A stretch of 42,779 bases of DNA from Parvibaculum sp036499025 (GTDB lineage: Bacteria > Pseudomonadota > Alphaproteobacteria > Parvibaculales > Parvibaculaceae), in assembly GCA_036499025.1 (NCBI GenBank), contig DASYEM010000087.1, positions 1 through 42,779 of the forward strand. The letters run 5' to 3'. Of this stretch, positions 40,133-42,779 are shown piece after piece. A program made the position numbers and the translations under genes. The stretch's first letter is position 1. The number at the start of each line of letters is the position of its first letter. The notes below the pieces were generated by a model, which had not been told where the DNA came from, did no database searches, and worked only from the letters and a program-made list of their open reading frames with translations.

Positions 40133-40570
40133 ATGAATTTCGTGCAAGCCGCCCGGAAAACCGGTCTGGCGCTCGTTGCTGCAAGCGCGCTCCTCGCCGT
40201 CGGCGCAATGGAAACGCCAGCCCTCGCGCGCAGCCATGTCAGCGTCGGGATCGGCCTCGGCTTCCCGGTCTATCCGTCTTACGGATATGGCTACCGGCCT
40301 TATTACGCGCGTCCCTATTATCCGCGCTATTACGATCCCTATTACGCGCCGCCGCCGGTGGTTTATGCGCCCCCGCCCGTCGTCTATGCCCCGCCGCCCG
40401 TCGCTTATCAGCAGCCGGTGCAGGCCGTGCCGACATCGGGCACCTATCGCGACAGCAACGGCCAATATTGCCGCGAATATCAGTCGACGGTTCGCGTCGG
40501 CGGCCAGTATCAGAATTCCTACGGCACCGCCTGTCAGGATCCTGATGGCACATGGCGCGTCGTGAACTGA
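40133..40570 (+). CDS. Small exported Tyr/Pro-rich protein with surface-antigen-like C-terminus
   Basis: Protein of 145 residues with a signal peptide (residues 1-29, ending ALA) and a mature part in two sections. The first is rich in Tyr, Arg and Pro, with three near-repeats of Y-A-P-P-P-V-V. The second, NGQYCREYQSTVRVGGQYQNSYGTACQDPDG, is cut into motifs here: QYCREYQ and YGTACQDPDGTW match the C-terminal module seen in small glycine-zipper and 17-kDa-antigen-like proteins. It has two cysteines that could pair. It is probably periplasmic or outer-membrane associated. ATG 40133 follows GGAGG. Confidence 0.85.
   Translation: MNFVQAARKTGLALVAASALLAVGAMETPALARSHVSVGIGLGFPVYPSYGYGYRPYYARPYYPRYYDPYYAPPPVVYAPPPVVYAPPPVAYQQPVQAVPTSGTYRDSNGQYCREYQSTVRVGGQYQNSYGTACQDPDGTWRVVN
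40344..40409 (+). repeat. Tandem repeat coding Y-A-P-P-P-V-V
   Basis: Three imperfect 24-base units in the exported protein gene encode three Tyr-Ala-Pro-Pro-Pro-Val-(Val/Ala) segments. Such repeats can change copy number by slippage or recombination. Confidence 0.7.
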
Positions 40571-40580
40571 CGGACCGCGC

Positions 40581-41657
40581 CTATTGCGCCGCGACCGGCA
40601 CCGGTCGCGGCAGCGGGGTGATCGGACTGAAATACTGCAAGTAGCCGGGCGAAGCCATCAACTGCATCTCCTGCATTTTCGATTGAGCGGCAAGAGCGCG
40701 AACCTCCGTCGGCGACATGCCGAAAAAATCCTTGAACGCGCGTGTGAACGCCGATGGATGGCGGAACCCCAACTCAAAGGCCAGTTCCGAAATGCGAAAG
40801 GGCGGTTGCACCGCATCGGCCATTCGGCGGAACGCATAATGCAGCCTGCGCTCCGTGATATAGGTGCTCACGCCTCCCAGAGGTTCGAACAGCCGATAGA
40901 GGGTCGAGCGGGTGATGGCGAACTCATCGAGCAAGGCCTGCGGCCTCAGGTCCGGGTCAGATAGGCGCCGCTCAATCGCGGCCTTGATCAGGACCAGAGA
41001 CACCAGGTTGCGGCCCGAACTCGTTGCCACCTGTTGTCGCGACAGCGGTTCCAGACATGCGGCGGCCAGCTGAATGATTGCAGCAGCGACACCGCCCGCA
41101 TCGACGACAGGCATGGCAGGCCCCTCGGCCATAACGTCTTCCATCATGCCGAGCATGACGCTCGAAAGCGGTCCCGGCTCGCGCACGAAGCCATGCGCGT
41201 CATCGAGAAACGGCACCATCATCTCCAGCTTGCGCCGCGACACCGCGAGAGAGACATTCTCGACCTCTGCCGCCTCGATGATGATCTCTTGCGACATGTC
41301 GATGAAAGCCAGCGCGCCAGGTTCGACGCGCTTGGTCTTTCCGGCAATGGTCATTGTGAATGGACCGCGCGTGTAGCAAACGACGAGAATCTGGTCCATG
41401 CCGTGGCGCGCCATCGTCTTGATCGTGCGCACATAGCGGCTCGCTCCGCCCCACGCGCGCGAGACGGTCAGGTCAGGCAGGCCATAGATTTCCGACCTGG
41501 CGAAAAAAGGCGTCCCTTGCGCGAAAGACGGCACTTCGAAATCGAAGACCGGTGACAGCATCTGCGCAAAGAGCGCCGCGCTCTGAGGGTTACTTTGGGG
41601 AAATTCCGCCCTGTAACAATCAATGTAATTTGGCTGTTTATCGTCCGGCGGGCTCAT
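40581..41657 (-). CDS. AraC-family transcriptional regulator
   Basis: Regulator of 358 residues. The N-terminal part (to about 250) is a large sensor or dimerisation region with strands such as ILVVCYTRGPFTMTIAGKTKRVEPGA; the AraC cupin pattern is visible, in the AraC-binding-like type. Two helix-turn-helix motifs occupy the C-terminal third: LLDEFAITRSTLYRLFEPLGG and FRISELAFELGFRHPSAFTRAFKDFFGMSPTEVRAL, the standard AraC signature. The start is uncertain between ATG 41657 (used) and further upstream at 41768. It is divergent from the glycine-rich gene and convergent with the exported protein. It may control either one. Confidence 0.88.
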   Translation of the reverse strand: MSPPDDKQPNYIDCYRAEFPQSNPQSAALFAQMLSPVFDFEVPSFAQGTPFFARSEIYGLPDLTVSRAWGGASRYVRTIKTMARHGMDQILVVCYTRGPFTMTIAGKTKRVEPGALAFIDMSQEIIIEAAEVENVSLAVSRRKLEMMVPFLDDAHGFVREPGPLSSVMLGMMEDVMAEGPAMPVVDAGGVAAAIIQLAAACLEPLSRQQVATSSGRNLVSLVLIKAAIERRLSDPDLRPQALLDEFAITRSTLYRLFEPLGGVSTYITERRLHYAFRRMADAVQPPFRISELAFELGFRHPSAFTRAFKDFFGMSPTEVRALAAQSKMQEMQLMASPGYLQYFSPITPLPRPVPVAAQ

Positions 41658-41917
41658 GAAAAGGCACTCATTGTCGCTCCACCAAACGATGTCACACAAT
41701 CCGGCAAAGCTCAAACCGCCTACCTGCACCGGCCTCCGCAGCGTCGCAAAACGGGCCGCTTTACCCATCGTCTCATTTTTTTATCCCAGCATCCCAAGCC
41801 ACGGCATAGCGCTTGAACGCCGCAACGTACCGTTGAAATAGTCGCCGCAATTGTGGGGCAGAGTGTGCGGGCGAAGCAGAAGTTTCCGGTACCACTCATC
41901 AGGTACAGGGGATTTCT

Positions 41918-42779
41918 ATGCGTAAAGCAAAAGTTCAGATGGCATCGGCAGCGCTGGGCCTTCTGGTCACCATCGCTATGCCAGCCGTTGGCACCGCGGC
42001 CGCCATCAATGGCGCGGACGGCACAGCAGGCAGCGACGCCATCGGTGGTGGCTACGGCGGACCTGGCGGCGATGGCGCCGGCAACACCGGCAGCGGCGGC
42101 GCAGGGGATGCAAGCGGTGTGGCGGGCTTGGACGGGAGCAACGGCACCGGCGGCGGTGGCGGCGGCGGCGCTATCATCTCCAATGGCGGCGCGGGCGGCA
42201 GCAGCGATTTCGGCATAGGCGGTAGCAGCGGCACGATTGTCACATACGCCAAGGGCGGCGGTGAGGAAGCAGGCGGCGGCGGCGGATTTGGCGGATCGAG
42301 TGGTGTCGACTCCGGCGCTGGCGGCGGCGGCGGCGGTGGCCGCGGCGCAACGGTCTCAGATGACGTGGGCACAATCGACGCCGCAGATCCCGTTACCGGC
42401 GGCAATGGCGGCGCTGGCGGCGCGGGACAAGGAGTATACGGCGATGGCGGCGGCGGCGGCGGCGGCGGCATCGGCGTCGTCTTCACCGGCGCGGACCATC
42501 TCAGCATCAATGGAACCATTCTGGGCGGCGCCGGCGGCAGCGGCGGTGATGGCGGCTGGGGCTACGCGTCGCTCGGCACCTATGCCGGCGGCGGCGGCAA
42601 TGGCGGCAGCGGCTTGCGGGCGACGCAGAGCACCTCGACCGTCATCGTCAATGCGACCATCACCGGCGGCAATGGCGGCATGAGCGGCGTCAGCCAGTTC
42701 AACCCGGCCATAACGGTCGGTGGCGTCGGCGGCTCAGGACTTATCAGCGCCGCAGAGGTTGAGAACAACAACACCATCA
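41918..42779 (+). CDS. Glycine-rich exported protein, PGRS/autotransporter-like (3' partial)
   Basis: An open frame starts at ATG 41918, with AGGGGA six bases upstream, and has no stop to the window's end (287 codons). The N-terminus is a signal peptide (MRKAKVQMASAALGLLVTIAM, then PAVGTAAA). Beyond it about 40 percent of residues are glycine, in runs of GG-x, GGNGG, GGAGG and GGSGGDGG units. These alternate with short hydrophobic strands such as TSTVIVNATITGG and HLSINGTILGG. That is the look of PE-PGRS-like, beta-roll or beta-helix autotransporter passengers. It is probably secreted or surface-exposed. The C-terminal half, perhaps an autotransporter barrel or anchor, lies outside the window. 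Confidence 0.75.
   Translation, partial: MRKAKVQMASAALGLLVTIAMPAVGTAAAINGADGTAGSDAIGGGYGGPGGDGAGNTGSGGAGDASGVAGLDGSNGTGGGGGGGAIISNGGAGGSSDFGIGGSSGTIVTYAKGGGEEAGGGGGFGGSSGVDSGAGGGGGGGRGATVSDDVGTIDAADPVTGGNGGAGGAGQGVYGDGGGGGGGGIGVVFTGADHLSINGTILGGAGGSGGDGGWGYASLGTYAGGGGNGGSGLRATQSTSTVIVNATITGGNGGMSGVSQFNPAITVGGVGGSGLISAAEVENNNTI

Noticed and set aside
42052..42519. Pro-rich minus-strand frame
   Set aside because: Reverse complement of the GGC glycine codons of the exported protein.
1..42779. CRISPR arrays, tRNA or rRNA genes, prophage or integrase genes
   Set aside because: None seen: no regularly spaced repeats, no tRNA cloverleaf or T-loop consensus noticed by eye, and no integrase or transposase motif in the translations.

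Overview
The window is a stretch of high-GC chromosome, mostly densely packed genes. Codon use, the many acyl-CoA enzymes, the PAS_5-type protein, DUF6165 beside a glycosyltransferase, and dispersed palindromic repeats all suggest an alphaproteobacterium, probably a Hyphomicrobiales (Rhizobiales) member with a broad lipid and aromatic catabolism. A Parvibaculum-like genus is my guess and cannot be proved from the sequence. I saw no rRNA, tRNA, CRISPR array, transposase or phage structural gene.

Layout. 1-891: 3' part of an MFS transporter. 892-4066 (minus): adaptor, ATPase and permease of a MacAB-type ABC efflux system, joined by overlapping start and stop codons. 4292-6072: a family 9 glycosyltransferase, a convergent DUF6165 gene and a small PilZ-like protein. 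6167-8333: a crotonase, a PAS_5 protein with a strong hairpin over its start region, and a small exported protein with a palindromic repeat in its 5' end. 8334-10111 is the least ordinary part: REP-like hairpins, a MITE-like palindromic element, and a RelE/HigB-type toxin with an XRE antitoxin bracketed by two direct repeats of about 160 bp. 10112-15628: a 616-residue acyl-CoA dehydrogenase, a CPA2-type antiporter, an SDR and an exported class A acid phosphatase.

15725-19685 (minus) holds four related alpha/beta hydrolases in the subtype order A-B-B-A. Divergent from them are a GST-like gene and then a DsbA-fold (HCCA isomerase-like) gene. Both are preceded by the same dyad, TAATG-N5-CATTA. 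21704-26087 is a tight operon of glycerol-3-phosphate dehydrogenase, a diacylglycerol/lipid kinase and an alkylglycerone-phosphate synthase homologue. This is a candidate glycerol ether-lipid module.

26226-34918 (mostly minus) carries three acyl/aryl-CoA ligases, an HSL-family esterase, a small unknown gene with its own terminator, an SDR lacking the catalytic tyrosine, a GNAT acetyltransferase and a DUF924 protein. 35104-39891 (plus) is a likely catabolic operon: two AhpD/CMD-like proteins, an SDR, a metallo-beta-lactamase-fold hydrolase and two GSTs. With the divergent CoA ligase it looks like a peripheral pathway for an organic acid or xenobiotic of unknown identity. 40133-42779: a small exported Tyr/Pro-rich protein, an AraC-type regulator, and the start of a glycine-rich exported protein that runs off the right edge.

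All assignments come from reading motifs and gene order by eye. No database search was run.
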